NCBI RefSeq assembly: GCF_014873535.1
Contig: NZ_JADBEF010000001.1
Span: 1,798,001-1,862,000 of the forward strand
Source: Nonomuraea africana
GTDB lineage: Bacteria; Actinomycetota; Actinomycetes; Streptosporangiales; Streptosporangiaceae
Reading direction: 5' to 3'
Length of the DNA: 64,000 nucleotides
The translations under genes and the position numbers were made by a program. Within the stretch, counting starts at the first letter, position 1. Each line of letters opens with the position of its first letter. Positions 11,369-21,528 of this stretch are shown in pieces. The notes below the pieces were generated by a model. The model had not been told where the DNA came from, did not search any database, and saw only the letters and a list, made by a program, of their open reading frames with translations.

Positions 11369-12681
11369 ATGCGTACAAAACTCCTCGGTGTGGCCGCGCT
11401 CGTGGTCACCCTGGCGGCGGCGGGCTGCGCCGCGCCCGAAGCCGCCCCCCAAGCTGCTCCTGCCTCGGACGCGGCCCAGGCGACCCCTCAGGGCCCGGTG
11501 AAGCTCACCTACTGGACCTGGGCCCCCAACATGGACAAGATCGTCGCGGTCTGGAACCAGGAGCACCCCGACATCCAGGTCACCGTCAGCAAGCAGGCCG
11601 GCGGCGACGACGCGGCCGCCAAGTTCCTCACCGCCGCCAAGGCGGGCAACCCGCCCGACCTGGTGCAGGCCGAGTACCAGCACCTGCCCTCGTTCATCGC
11701 CGCCGACGCGGTCGCCGATCTCAAGGCGGCGGCCGGAGCGGCCCAGCCGGAGTTCTCCGAGGGCGTGTGGGGGCAGGTCACGCTCGGCACCGCCGCCGTC
11801 TACGCGATTCCGCAGGACAGCGGCCCGATGATGCTCTTCTACCGCAAGGACCTGTTCGAGAAGTACGGCATCGCCGTGCCGAAGACCTGGCAGGAGTACG
11901 CCGAGGCCGCGCGCAAGGTGCGCAAGCAGGACCCGGACGTCTTCCTCGGCACCTTCTCCAGCAAGGACCCCGGCGCCTTCACCGGCCTGGCCCAGCAGGC
12001 GGGCGCGCGGTGGTGGGCGATCGAGGGCGAGGCATGGCGGGTGAACGTCGCCGACGAGCCCACCACGAGGGTCGCCGACTTCTGGGGCGGCCTGGTGAAG
12101 GAGGGCGTCATCGACGGCATGCCGTACTTCACCCCCGAATGGAACAAGGCGCTCAACGACGGCAAGCTGCTCACCTGGCCGTCGGCGATCTGGGCGCCGG
12201 GCGCGCTGTCGAGCAACGCGCCCAAGGCCAAGGGCAAGTGGGCCGCCGCGCCGCTGCCGCAGTGGAGGGCGGGCGAGAACCACAGCGGTTTCTGGGGCGG
12301 CTCGTCGGTCGCCGTCGCGGCCTCGTCGAAGCACCAGGCCGCCGCCGCGCGGTTCGCCGTCTGGCTCAACACCGACCCCAAGGCCGTCGAGCTGCTCGTC
12401 AAGGAGGCCGCGATCTACCCCGCGTCCGCCAAGGGGCAGCAGGCGCTGACCGAGGCGCCCGACTACTTCTCCACCCAGCCCGACTTCTGGCAGCAGGCCG
12501 CCACTGTCGCCGCCGGAGCCCGCGGCTTCACCTTCGGCCCGAACGTCGGCGTCACCTACAACGCCTTCAAGGACTCCTTCGACAAGGCCGTGCAGGCCAG
12601 GTCGTCCTTCTCCGACGCCGTGCGCGCCATGCAGGAGACGACGGTCGCCGACATGCGCAAGTCCGGTTTCCAGATCGCGCC

Positions 12682-12685
<4 letters not shown>
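11369..12685 (+). CDS. Sugar-binding lipoprotein of ABC importer
   Basis: A 438-aa extracellular solute-binding protein of the carbohydrate (family 1) type. The signal peptide ends in a lipobox (TLAAAGC), so the mature protein is lipid-anchored outside the membrane. GGAGGG precedes the ATG. It is the first gene of an operon followed, with 4-bp ATGA overlaps, by two permeases. The divergent GH42 enzyme suggests the ligand is a galactoside or galacto-oligosaccharide, which is inference. Expression is probably controlled by the twin LacI-type operators upstream. Confidence 0.93.
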
Positions 12686-13550
<865 letters not shown>

Positions 13551-13554
<4 letters not shown>

Positions 13555-14375
13555 CCAGGCGCCTGGCGCCGACAGGGCTGCTGCTCCTGGGCGCGATCTA
13601 CTGCCTGTTCCCGGTGAGCTGGGTCCTGGTGGCGGCCACCAAGTCGCCCGCCGAGCTGTTCACCACCTCCACCCTGACGCCCGGCACGGGGCTGCTGTCG
13701 AACATCGAGGAGCTCTTCGCCTACCGCGAAGGGGTGTTCTGGCTGTGGATGGCCAATACCCTGCTCTACGCGGGCGGCGGCGCGCTGCTGTCGACCGCGG
13801 TCAGCGCGGTCTCCGGATTCGCCCTGGCGAAGTACCGCTTCCCGGGCCGCAACGCGATCTTCAACCTGCTCATCGGCGGCATCCTGGTCCCCGCCGTCGT
13901 GCTGGCGATCCCGCAGTACCTGCTCTTCTCCCGGGTCGGCCTGGCCGACACCTACTGGGCGGTGCTGCTACCGCAGATCCTGCACCCTTACAGCATCTAC
14001 CTGGCCCGCATCTACGCCACCGCGGCCATCCCCGACTCGCTGCTGGAGGCGGGCAGGCTCGACGGCGCGGGGGAGTGGCGGCTGATGAGCAGGGTGGCGA
14101 TCCCGCTCATGGTGCCCGGCATGGTGACCATCTTCCTGTTCCAGTTCGTGGCGATCTGGAACAACTTCCTGCTGCCGTTCATCATGCTCGGCGACGACGG
14201 CAAGTTCCCACTCACCGTCGGCCTCTACACCCTGCTCGCGGCGGGGGCCAACCAGCCCACCCTCTACAACCTGATCCTGACCGGCGCGCTGCTGTCGATC
14301 GTCCCCTTGATCGCGCTGTTCCTGACGATGCAGCGATACTGGAGGACCGACCTGTCCTCCGGAGCCGTCAAGTGA
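13551..14375 (+). CDS. Sugar ABC importer permease (MalG-type)
   Basis: A 274-aa partner permease with about six transmembrane helices and the EAA loop (LLEAGRLDGAGEWRLMSRVAIPL). Its ATG overlaps the previous stop (ATGA) and its own TGA overlaps the GTG of the LacI gene, so all four genes are translationally coupled. It forms the heterodimeric translocation pore with the MalF-type subunit. Confidence 0.93.
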
Positions 14376-15367
14376 AGCGTCCCACCATCCACGACGTCGC
14401 CGCCGCCGCGGGAGTCTCCCGCGGCACGGTGTCGCGCGTGCTGAACGGCGACAAGTACGTCAGCGCGGCGGCCCGCGCGGCCACCGAGAGGGCGATCGCC
14501 GAGACCGGCTACGTCGTCAACCGCGCCGCGCGCAGCCTGGTCACGCAGAAGACCGGCTCGGTGGTCATGGTGCTGTCCGACCCGCACGAGAAGATCTTCG
14601 AGGACCCCAACTACAGCGTCCTCATCCGTACGGCGGTGCGCCGCCTGGCCGAACGCGACGTCTCGCTCGTCATGATGATGGCCGGAGACGACGGCGACAG
14701 GCAGCGGGTGATCCGCTACGTCAAGGGCGGTCACGCCGACGGGGTCTTCCTCGTCTCCACCCACGCGGGCGACCCCCTCGTCGGCGCGCTCGGCACGGAC
14801 GTTCCCGTCGTGGCCCAGGGCGCGGTCATCGGCTGGGAGAACGTCATCCCCTACGCCGCGGCCGACGAGCGCCTCGGCGCCCGTCAGATGGCCTCCTACC
14901 TCGTCGAGCAGGGACGCAGGCGCATCGCGATGATCACCGGCCCCATGGACACCCCCGGCGGCACGCAACGCCTCGAGGGCTTCGCCGACGTGCTCGGCCG
15001 CAAGGCGTCCAAGCGGCTCATCGCCCACGGCGACTGGTCGCGCGCCAGCGGCGAGCGGGCGATGACCGAACTCCTCGAGCGCTCTCCCGATCTCGACGCC
15101 GTCTTCGTCGCCTCCGACCTGATGGCCGCCGGAGCCCTGGCGGCGCTGCGGGCGGCGGGGCGCCGGGTCCCCGACGACGTCGCGGTCGGCGGTTTCGACG
15201 ACTCCTCCGTCGCCGTCTCCACCCACCCGCCTCTCACCACCATCCGCCAGCCGCTGGCCAGGGTGGCGGAGGAGACGGTCAGCCTGCTGCTGGCGCTGAT
15301 CGACGGGGCGACGGACGTCGAGCCGGTGATACTGCCGACGGAGCTGGTCATCCGCGAGTCCGCCTGA
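14372..15367 (+). CDS. LacI-family regulator of the beta-galactoside locus
   Basis: A 331-aa repressor starting at GTG (IHDVAAAAGVSRGTVSRVLNG helix-turn-helix), with a sugar-binding effector domain ending TELVIRESA. Its GTG overlaps the permease TGA by four bases. Location at the end of the importer operon, and the two identical LacI-type operators in the divergent region, make it the probable repressor of both the importer and the GH42 gene and hence autoregulated. The inducer is unknown. Confidence 0.93.
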   Translation: MKRPTIHDVAAAAGVSRGTVSRVLNGDKYVSAAARAATERAIAETGYVVNRAARSLVTQKTGSVVMVLSDPHEKIFEDPNYSVLIRTAVRRLAERDVSLVMMMAGDDGDRQRVIRYVKGGHADGVFLVSTHAGDPLVGALGTDVPVVAQGAVIGWENVIPYAAADERLGARQMASYLVEQGRRRIAMITGPMDTPGGTQRLEGFADVLGRKASKRLIAHGDWSRASGERAMTELLERSPDLDAVFVASDLMAAGALAALRAAGRRVPDDVAVGGFDDSSVAVSTHPPLTTIRQPLARVAEETVSLLLALIDGATDVEPVILPTELVIRESA

Positions 15368-15396
15368 CCGCCTGACCGCCGTTAGGGTGGCTGACC

Positions 15397-15877
15397 GTGT
15401 TCACCGAAGATCGCCGCCGCCACGTCCGCGCCCTGCTCCTGGACCGGGCCCGCGCCGACCAGCGCGTCACGGGCGCCGCCCTGACCGGCTCGGCGGCCCG
15501 CGACGCCGAGGACCGCTGGTCGGACGTCGACCTCTTCCTCGGGGTGACCTCCGTGGAGGAGGTCCTGCGCGACTGGACCGCCTTCGTCTACGGGGAGCTG
15601 GGCGCGCTGCACCACTTCGACCTGCGCTCGGGCACCGCCACCTACCGCGCCTTCCTGCTGGCGGACCTGCTGGAGGTGGGTCCTTGGCCTGGCCACCGCC
15701 TACGCCAAGGGCGCGGACCGGCTGCCAGCCGAGGTCACCGACGTCCTCGGCGAGACGCTGGTGCGCGCCCTCGATCCGGCCGAGCTCAGGCGCGCCCTGC
15801 GCGCGGCCACCCGCGCCCTGCTCGGCGAGGTCCGTGACGAGGACCTCGCCAGGAGGCTCTCAGCCCTTGCCCATTAG
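15397..15877 (+). pseudogene. Nucleotidyltransferase-domain protein with internal deletion
   Basis: Codons from the ATG at 15397 encode a nucleotidyltransferase N-terminus (ALTGSAARDAEDRWSDVDLF, with the GS...DxD motif) up to DLLEV near 15678. The family's C-terminal segment (LGLATAYAKGADRLPAEV through ARRLSALAH, stop 15875-15877) then follows in another frame. From memory of the family, about 70-80 central residues are missing between these points, so an internal out-of-frame deletion is the best explanation rather than a simple indel. As it stands, frame 1 would give a 146-aa chimera ending at 15837. The tail overlaps the convergent beta-lactamase-like gene by 18 bp. Confidence 0.7.
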
Positions 15878-17224
15878 CTCGAAGGCGCCCTTGGCCAGCG
15901 CGAGCGCCTCGGTGGCCACGTTGCCCTCGTCCAGCGGCGCCTTGGTGTCGGAGGCCATCGTGGTGACGAAGAAGGTGCGTCCGTCCTTCGTCGTGGCCGA
16001 GTGGCCCAGCGCCACCACGCCCGCCTCCGAGCCGCCCTTGAACCAGGCGGGACGCCACTTCTTGGCGTCGAGGCCGAGCCCCGCGTCGCTCTGCGACATG
16101 ACCCTGCCGACGCGCTTGTCGTCCAGGACGCGCAGCCTGGCATGGGCCGCGCACACGTCGGCGGGGGTGCCGAACCACTCGATGGTGTCCAGCTCCCTCG
16201 GTGAGATCCACGGTTTGATCTCCCCGAGCGGGATCCTGGCGACCACCTTGTCCAGGTAGGCCCGCCGCTGCTTCTCGCCCAGCGACAGGTAGCGCTTGGC
16301 ATGCTCGGGATAGGCGGTCCCCTTGAGCGCGAACATCTCGCGCGTGGTGAGGAAGGGGACGTTGCGCGACTGGGTGGCCTCGACCGCCTTCCTGCCGACC
16401 TTGTGGATGAGCAGGTCGCTGGCGGTGTTGTCGCTGATGCCGATCATCAGCATGGCCGCCTCTCGCACGGTCACCTCGCTGTTGTCGGGCCTGTCCTGCA
16501 GCTCGCCGCTCGGCAGGCTCTTGAGCGAGGGCTTGATCGTCAGCTTGGCGTCCCAGTTCGGGATCCTCTTGGCGACCGCCTCCAGCACATGGAGCTTGAA
16601 CATCGAGCCCATCGGCCTGGCGGTGCGCGGGGCCAGTGCGCGCACGGGCACGCAGCGCCCGTCACGGGTGATCTCGGCGGCCATGAAGCTCACCCTCGGC
16701 GCCACCTTGCGAACCCGCTCGTCGATCTCCTTCCAGCTCGTGGGCGTGGGCTTCGGGGTGACGGGAGGCGTCAGCCGCAGCCCGGAGATCTTGCCCTCCG
16801 CATCGACCGTCAGCTCCATCCAGAGCGTCTTGCCGCCCGTCGTGACCTCGGTGACGAGCGCCCTGTCCGCCGAGTGGATGATCTTGAGGAGGCGCAGGTC
16901 CTTGGCGCTGACCAGGCTGGCGTTGAGCTGGGCCGGCGGTATGGCGGCGAGCATCAACGCGGAGAAGTGCTCGACGAGCTGCGGCTCAGGCACCGGCGCG
17001 TCGGGAAGGACGGACATCAGCCAGCTCAGCTGCCGGCCGGCGGGAGTGTCGGGGATGGGGACGTCGCGCGTGGCGGCGGACGGGGTGAAGGCGGTGGCGG
17101 TGACGGAGGTCGCGGTGAAGGGGGTGGCCGCCGACGGGGTCGGGGAGGCCAGTGCCGAGGGCGCGGCGGCGCACGCCGTCAGCAGCAGCGAGGAGGCGGT
17201 CACGGAGACGGCAACGGATCTCAT
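15860..17224 (-). CDS. Class A beta-lactamase-like serine hydrolase lipoprotein
   Basis: A 454-aa exported serine hydrolase. The signal peptide with lipobox LLLTAC predicts a lipoprotein. The catalytic domain shows SxxK (GSMFKL), SDN (GISDNTASD) and KGGS in place of KTG. This is the class A beta-lactamase / penicillin-recognising fold, but an extra ~200-residue N-terminal region makes it longer than a true beta-lactamase. The ATG at 17224 was chosen because it starts the signal peptide; the frame is open upstream. It may act on cell-wall peptides or esters, and beta-lactam resistance should not be assumed. Confidence 0.85.
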   Translation of the reverse strand: MRSVAVSVTASSLLLTACAAAPSALASPTPSAATPFTATSVTATAFTPSAATRDVPIPDTPAGRQLSWLMSVLPDAPVPEPQLVEHFSALMLAAIPPAQLNASLVSAKDLRLLKIIHSADRALVTEVTTGGKTLWMELTVDAEGKISGLRLTPPVTPKPTPTSWKEIDERVRKVAPRVSFMAAEITRDGRCVPVRALAPRTARPMGSMFKLHVLEAVAKRIPNWDAKLTIKPSLKSLPSGELQDRPDNSEVTVREAAMLMIGISDNTASDLLIHKVGRKAVEATQSRNVPFLTTREMFALKGTAYPEHAKRYLSLGEKQRRAYLDKVVARIPLGEIKPWISPRELDTIEWFGTPADVCAAHARLRVLDDKRVGRVMSQSDAGLGLDAKKWRPAWFKGGSEAGVVALGHSATTKDGRTFFVTTMASDTKAPLDEGNVATEALALAKGAFELMGKG

Positions 17225-17334
17225 GCCCCCATGCAAGCGAGCAGGGCCTCGCGCGCCCACCAGGCCAGCCGCATCGTCAAGTGTGCGGTTAACCTCATAG
17301 ACTCCCCCCGGCTTTCTCACCACGATGGGTGCTC

Positions 17335-19059
17335 ATGGGTTCGAGGTTGATGGCCGGGCTCCTCGCGGTGATCGCCGTCGCGAGCCTGACCGCCGGCGCG
17401 CTGCTGGAGTCGGGGCTGCCCCCGCCTCCGTCCCAGCTCGCCTTCATCCTGCTCGGCTTCGTCACTCCCGCACTCGGCTGGCTGCTGGCCGTCAGGCGGC
17501 CCTTCAGCCCCTACGGCTGGCTGCTGCTGGCCACCGCGGTGTCCCTGGGCCTCGGCTCGCTCGGCGTCGGCATCGCGCTCAGGGCCGGGCCGCCCGCGGG
17601 CGTGCCCGGCTGGCTGACGGCGCTGTTCGCCGTGTACTTCGGGTTGAACTCGATCTTCGTGCCGCTGCTGTTCCCCGAAGGGCGGCTGCCTTCCAGAAGG
17701 TGGCGGCCCGTCGCGTGGATCTCGGCGGGCACGATCGCCGCCCACGCGCTCGGCGTCGCGCTGGCGTGGCCGCTCTCGGGACCGTGGACCCCGCCCGTGT
17801 CGATACCGGCGGCCGTCGTGGGCGGGCTCGGGCAGGCCCTTTCGTGGGTCATGGCCCTCATCGTGCTGGTGGGACTGGTCGTACGCTGGCGGCGCAGCGC
17901 GGTCACCGAGCGCGGGCAGTACGCGTGGGTGGTCGCAGGCGCGATCGCCAACGCCGTGTCCTTCGTCTCGCTCACGGTCTTCATCGTGGGCGGCGATGCC
18001 GGATGGGGAGTGGCCGGGGTGGCCGGCACCCTCGGGTCGCTGCCCGCCGCGATCGGCGTCGCGGTCGTCCGCCACCGGCTCCTCGACATCAAGATCGGGA
18101 TTCGGGGCTCCCGGCTGCTGTTCGTCTTCGACGTGCGGCCCTCGGTCGGCGAGGTGCTCTCCAGCCTGGGCTCGGCCATGGAGGAGCGCCCCGAGCCGGT
18201 GGCGCTGATCGGCAGGCTGGCGGCGGCCGTGCGCTCGGCGCTCGCCACCACCTGGGCGGCCGTACGGCTGGCCGACGGCACCCGCGTCGTCGCGGGAACG
18301 GAGGAGGGTCCCGCCGCGCTCGTCGTGCCGGTCAGGGGCGGGCTCGGCCAGCTGGAGTGCGGTCCAAGGGAGCGCGGCAGGCTCACCGCCGAGGACCGCC
18401 GCTTCCTCGAGGCGCTGGCCGTACCGGCGGGGCTGGCCATCCAGAGCGAAGGGCTGGCCGCGCGCCTGGTCAACGCCCAGGAGGCCGAGCGGCGGCGCAT
18501 CGAACGCAACATCCACGACGGCGTGCAGCAGCAGCTCGTCGCCCTGATCGCCGGGCTCGAACTGGCCAGGGCCACGGGCGGCGGCGCCGAACTGCTCGCC
18601 GAGCTGCGCGAGCAGGCCCGCCAGACCCTCACCGACCTGCGCGAGCTCGCCGCCGGGATCCACCCCTCCGCGCTCGGGCAGGGCGGTCTGGTCGAGGCGG
18701 TCGAGGAGCGCTGCGCGAAGTTGCCGGTGCCCACCAAGGTGAGCGCGGGCGAGGGCCTGCGCGCCACCCGCTTCTCCGACGAGGTGGAGGGCGCGATGTA
18801 CTTCACCGTCAGCGAGGCCGTGACCAACGCGCTCAAGCACGCCGCCGCCACGCGAATAGAGGTCAGGCTCGACCGAGAGGGCGGCCGTCTGCGCGCCCGC
18901 GTCGTCGACGACGGCAGGGGCTTCGACCCCGCCACCACCGCGCGGCGCGGCCTGGCCACGCTCGCCGACCGCCTCGACGCCCTTGGCGGAGGGCTGGACC
19001 TGCAGGCCGGTTCGGGAAGGGGAACGCGGATGACGGCGTGGGTGCCGGTCGATGGGTGA
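17335..19059 (+). CDS. NarL-type sensor histidine kinase
   Basis: A ~574-aa membrane sensor with about eight N-terminal transmembrane helices (residues 1-250), a linker with weak GAF character, a HisKA_3 dimerisation domain whose phospho-accepting histidine is in ERNIHDGVQQQL, and an HATPase domain (NALKHA, DDGRGFD). GTG at 17329 and ATG at 17335 are both possible starts, and neither has a strong ribosome site. Its stop lies 8 bp inside the response regulator gene, so the pair is coupled. The signal is unknown; a buried membrane stimulus is suggested by the absence of an extracellular domain. Confidence 0.9.
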   Translation: MGSRLMAGLLAVIAVASLTAGALLESGLPPPPSQLAFILLGFVTPALGWLLAVRRPFSPYGWLLLATAVSLGLGSLGVGIALRAGPPAGVPGWLTALFAVYFGLNSIFVPLLFPEGRLPSRRWRPVAWISAGTIAAHALGVALAWPLSGPWTPPVSIPAAVVGGLGQALSWVMALIVLVGLVVRWRRSAVTERGQYAWVVAGAIANAVSFVSLTVFIVGGDAGWGVAGVAGTLGSLPAAIGVAVVRHRLLDIKIGIRGSRLLFVFDVRPSVGEVLSSLGSAMEERPEPVALIGRLAAAVRSALATTWAAVRLADGTRVVAGTEEGPAALVVPVRGGLGQLECGPRERGRLTAEDRRFLEALAVPAGLAIQSEGLAARLVNAQEAERRRIERNIHDGVQQQLVALIAGLELARATGGGAELLAELREQARQTLTDLRELAAGIHPSALGQGGLVEAVEERCAKLPVPTKVSAGEGLRATRFSDEVEGAMYFTVSEAVTNALKHAAATRIEVRLDREGGRLRARVVDDGRGFDPATTARRGLATLADRLDALGGGLDLQAGSGRGTRMTAWVPVDG

Positions 19060-19720
19060 GCGGCTGCGCACGGTGGTGGCCGACGACCACTACCTGGTGC
19101 GGGAGGGGACCAGACGGCTGCTCGAGCTGTCGGGCGAGGTCAGCGTCGTGGGAGCGGTCGGCGACGCCGACGAGCTGCTCGACGCGGTGCGCAGGCTGGG
19201 CCCCGACGTCGTCGTCACCGACATCCGGATGCCTGGCGGCGCGTGGCGGGCCGGTTTCGAGGGCATCGACGCCGCCCACCGCGTCCACGCCGAGCATCCG
19301 GGTGTCGGCGTGGTGGTGCTGTCGCAGTACTCCGACGCGCTGTTCGCCTTCGAGCTGTTCAAGCACGGCACCGAGGGCTTCGCCTACCTGCTCAAGGACC
19401 GGGTGGGCGACCTGGAGGAGCTGCTCGGCGCGATCAGGGCGGTCGCCTCCGGCGGGTCGGTGATCGACCCCAAGGTCGTGGAGGGCCTGCTGGCCAGGCG
19501 GGCGGTGCGGGCCGAGCAGGAGGAGCTGACGCCGCGCGAGCGCGACGTGCTGCGCGAGATGGCCAGGGGGAGGTCGAACGGCGGGATCGCGCGGGCCCTG
19601 CACCTGTCGGTGTCGTCGGTGGAGAAGAACGTCAACGCCATCTTCACCAAGCTGGGCCTGGAGAACAGCGGCGACGTCCACCGTCGCGTCGCCGCCGTCC
19701 TCGCCTACCTGGGGCCGTGA
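19052..19720 (+). CDS. NarL/LuxR-family response regulator
   Basis: A 222-aa regulator with a receiver domain (acidic pocket VVADDH, phospho-acceptor Asp in VVTDIRMP, conserved Lys in LLKD) and a C-terminal LuxR helix-turn-helix (LTPRERDVLREMARGRSNGGIARAL). The ATG sits inside the kinase gene's end with an 8-bp overlap. It is therefore the cognate output of the upstream kinase. Its targets cannot be read from the window. It converges with lepB, leaving seven bases. Confidence 0.93.
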   Translation: MGERLRTVVADDHYLVREGTRRLLELSGEVSVVGAVGDADELLDAVRRLGPDVVVTDIRMPGGAWRAGFEGIDAAHRVHAEHPGVGVVVLSQYSDALFAFELFKHGTEGFAYLLKDRVGDLEELLGAIRAVASGGSVIDPKVVEGLLARRAVRAEQEELTPRERDVLREMARGRSNGGIARALHLSVSSVEKNVNAIFTKLGLENSGDVHRRVAAVLAYLGP

Positions 19721-19727
19721 CCCCCGG

Positions 19728-20450
19728 TCACTTCTTCAGACCCGCCTGGCCGAAGGTCGCGGGGATGTCGAGAGAGCTCCACCGCGTCACCGGCCACATG
19801 ATCACGAACGCTCTGCCCAGCACGTTGTCGACCGGGATCGTGCCGCCGCCAGGGTCGCCGATGTGGCCCCGCGAGTCGTAGGAGACCGAGCGGTGGTCGC
19901 CCATCACCCACAGCCTCCCCGCGGGCACCTTCACCTCGAACTGCCGGTCGGAGGCCTCGTCACCGGGGAAGAGGTAGCTCGACTCGTCCAGCGGCACGCC
20001 GTTGACGGTGATGCGGCCCTTGGAGTCGCAGCACTTGACGGTGTCGCCCGCCACGCCGATGACCCGCTTGATGTAGTCCTTCTCGCCCGGCACCAGGCCG
20101 AACAGCTCGCCCACCCAGCGCAGCGCGCCGGTGACCGGGTTGGTCGGCTCCTCGGTGACGACCTCGGGGTCCCACGAGTCTTCGCCGTTGAAGACGATGA
20201 CGTCGCCGCGCTCGATGTCGCGCGTGTGGTAGACGAGCTTGTTCACCAGCACCCTGTCGTTGATCAGCAGGGTGTTCTCCATCGACTCCGACGGGATGTA
20301 GAACGGCTGGACGATGAACGTCTTGATCAGCAGAGCGAGGCCGAGAGCCACGACGACGAGGATCGGCAGCTCCTTCCACGAGGAGCCCTTCTTCTTGTTG
20401 CTCTTGCCGCCCTCGGCGCGTTGCTGCGCGTCTTCACCGATCACGTCCAC
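19728..20450 (-). CDS. lepB: Signal peptidase I
   Basis: A 240-aa type I signal peptidase that removes signal peptides from secreted proteins at the outer membrane face. It has one N-terminal membrane anchor (about residues 28-45). The Ser/Lys dyad is Ser56 in YIPSESM and Lys128 in DYIKRVIG. The GDHRSVSYDSRGHIG and RAFVIMWP boxes are also present. It is monocistronic. The 340-bp upstream gap holds no other gene. Confidence 0.95.
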   Translation of the reverse strand: MDVIGEDAQQRAEGGKSNKKKGSSWKELPILVVVALGLALLIKTFIVQPFYIPSESMENTLLINDRVLVNKLVYHTRDIERGDVIVFNGEDSWDPEVVTEEPTNPVTGALRWVGELFGLVPGEKDYIKRVIGVAGDTVKCCDSKGRITVNGVPLDESSYLFPGDEASDRQFEVKVPAGRLWVMGDHRSVSYDSRGHIGDPGGGTIPVDNVLGRAFVIMWPVTRWSSLDIPATFGQAGLKK

Positions 20451-20794
20451 CTCGTCCCCCCGGAAGGCGTTTCGTCGCCATGGTTGATGCTTCCATCATC
20501 GCTGATGGGACAGCTCAGCTTCCTGATCTCACGCCGAACAGTCAATTCGAATCCTCTCGTGCTCCGCGTCAAGTCGGCGTATGCCCGCCTTTGTGGAGCG
20601 CGGCCGTCCCGCGTGGACGGGGAGCCGCGCCGCGGCGGGCCACGGCGGCGGAACCGGGGGTGGGGTGGGCGGCCGCGGGCGGAAGGCTCGCGTGCGCGAG
20701 GCGGATGGCGGAGATCGCTTCACTCGGCACGCCCATCCCGCGATGATACCGCCGGGAGCCGCGTCCCAGCGGTTCACCCGCCCGCGGACAGCGG
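20451..20794. other. Intergenic region upstream of lepB
   Basis: About 340 bp separate lepB from the terminator of the Entner-Doudoroff operon. The 100 bp next to lepB are relatively AT-rich and probably hold its promoter. The rest is G-rich, without a coding pattern or recognisable RNA gene. Confidence 0.5.
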
Positions 20795-20829
20795 AAAGGC
20801 CCATGGGCGCGGGTTCGCGCCCATGGGCC
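20795..20829 (-). terminator. Terminator after eda
   Basis: A perfect 14-bp stem (GGCCCATGGGCGCG, 20798-20811, with its complement 20816-20829) encloses a GGTT loop. On the minus strand it is followed by TTT, and it lies about 90 bp past the eda stop. Confidence 0.8.
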
Positions 20830-20916
20830 TGTCCACGAGCCCTGCGCCGGGTCGCGGCGCGCCCATGGCCGGCGGCGGGCGAGGGAGGTTGTCCCGCCGA
20901 CGAGTCTCGGTCGCTC

Positions 20917-21528
20917 TCAGCGCAGCGCGGCCGCCTCCGCGGCGAGCCTGCGCACGTGGTCCCAGTCACCGGCCGCCAGCGCGTCGGCGGGGGTGAGCCA
21001 GGTGCCGCCCACGCAGCCGACGTTCGGCAGCGCGAGGTAGTCGCGCGCGGTCTCGAGCCTGATGCCGCCCGTGGGACAGAACCTGACGTCGGGCAGCGGC
21101 CCCGCCAGCGACTTGAGGTACGGCAGGCCGCCCGCGGCCTCGGCGGGGAAGAACTTCAGCTCCGTGATGCCACGCTCGGCCAGGGCCATGACCTCCGAGG
21201 CGGTCGCGGCGCCAGGCAGGAAGGGTACTCCGCTCGCCAGCAGGCCGTCCACCAGTGAGGGGGTCGTCCCGGGAGACACCAGGAACTTCGCCCCGGCCCC
21301 GACGGACGCCGAGACGTCGGCGGACGTCCGGACCGTGCCCGCGCCGATCACCGCGTCGGGCACCTCGGCGGCGATGCGGGCGATGGCCTCCAGCGCGCCC
21401 TTGGTGCGCAGGGTGACCTCGATGACCGGCAGCCCGCCCGCGACCAGGGCACGCGCCAGCGGCACGGCGGTCTCCACATCGTCGATGACGACGACGGGCA
21501 CCACGGGGGCGAGGTCGAGCAGACTCAT
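20917..21528 (-). CDS. eda: KDPG aldolase
   Basis: A 203-aa class I aldolase that cleaves 2-keto-3-deoxy-6-phosphogluconate into pyruvate and glyceraldehyde 3-phosphate, the last Entner-Doudoroff step. The catalytic Glu in VIEVTLRT, the Schiff-base Lys in ELKFFPAE and the phosphate loop FCPTGGI are visible. The ATG overlaps the glucokinase stop (ATGA), which fixes the start. It is the last gene of zwf-edd-glk-eda and is followed by a strong terminator. Confidence 0.95.
   Translation of the reverse strand: MSLLDLAPVVPVVVIDDVETAVPLARALVAGGLPVIEVTLRTKGALEAIARIAAEVPDAVIGAGTVRTSADVSASVGAGAKFLVSPGTTPSLVDGLLASGVPFLPGAATASEVMALAERGITELKFFPAEAAGGLPYLKSLAGPLPDVRFCPTGGIRLETARDYLALPNVGCVGGTWLTPADALAAGDWDHVRRLAAEAAALR

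Noticed and set aside
15860-17224. Antibiotic-resistance beta-lactamase
   Set aside because: SxxK and SDN are present, but the long N-terminal region, KGGS and the lipoprotein signal do not prove lactam hydrolysis.
20529-20760. Open frames in the lepB upstream gap on both strands
   Set aside because: Compositions are Arg/Pro/Gly low-complexity with no ribosome site, typical of chance frames in GC-rich DNA.
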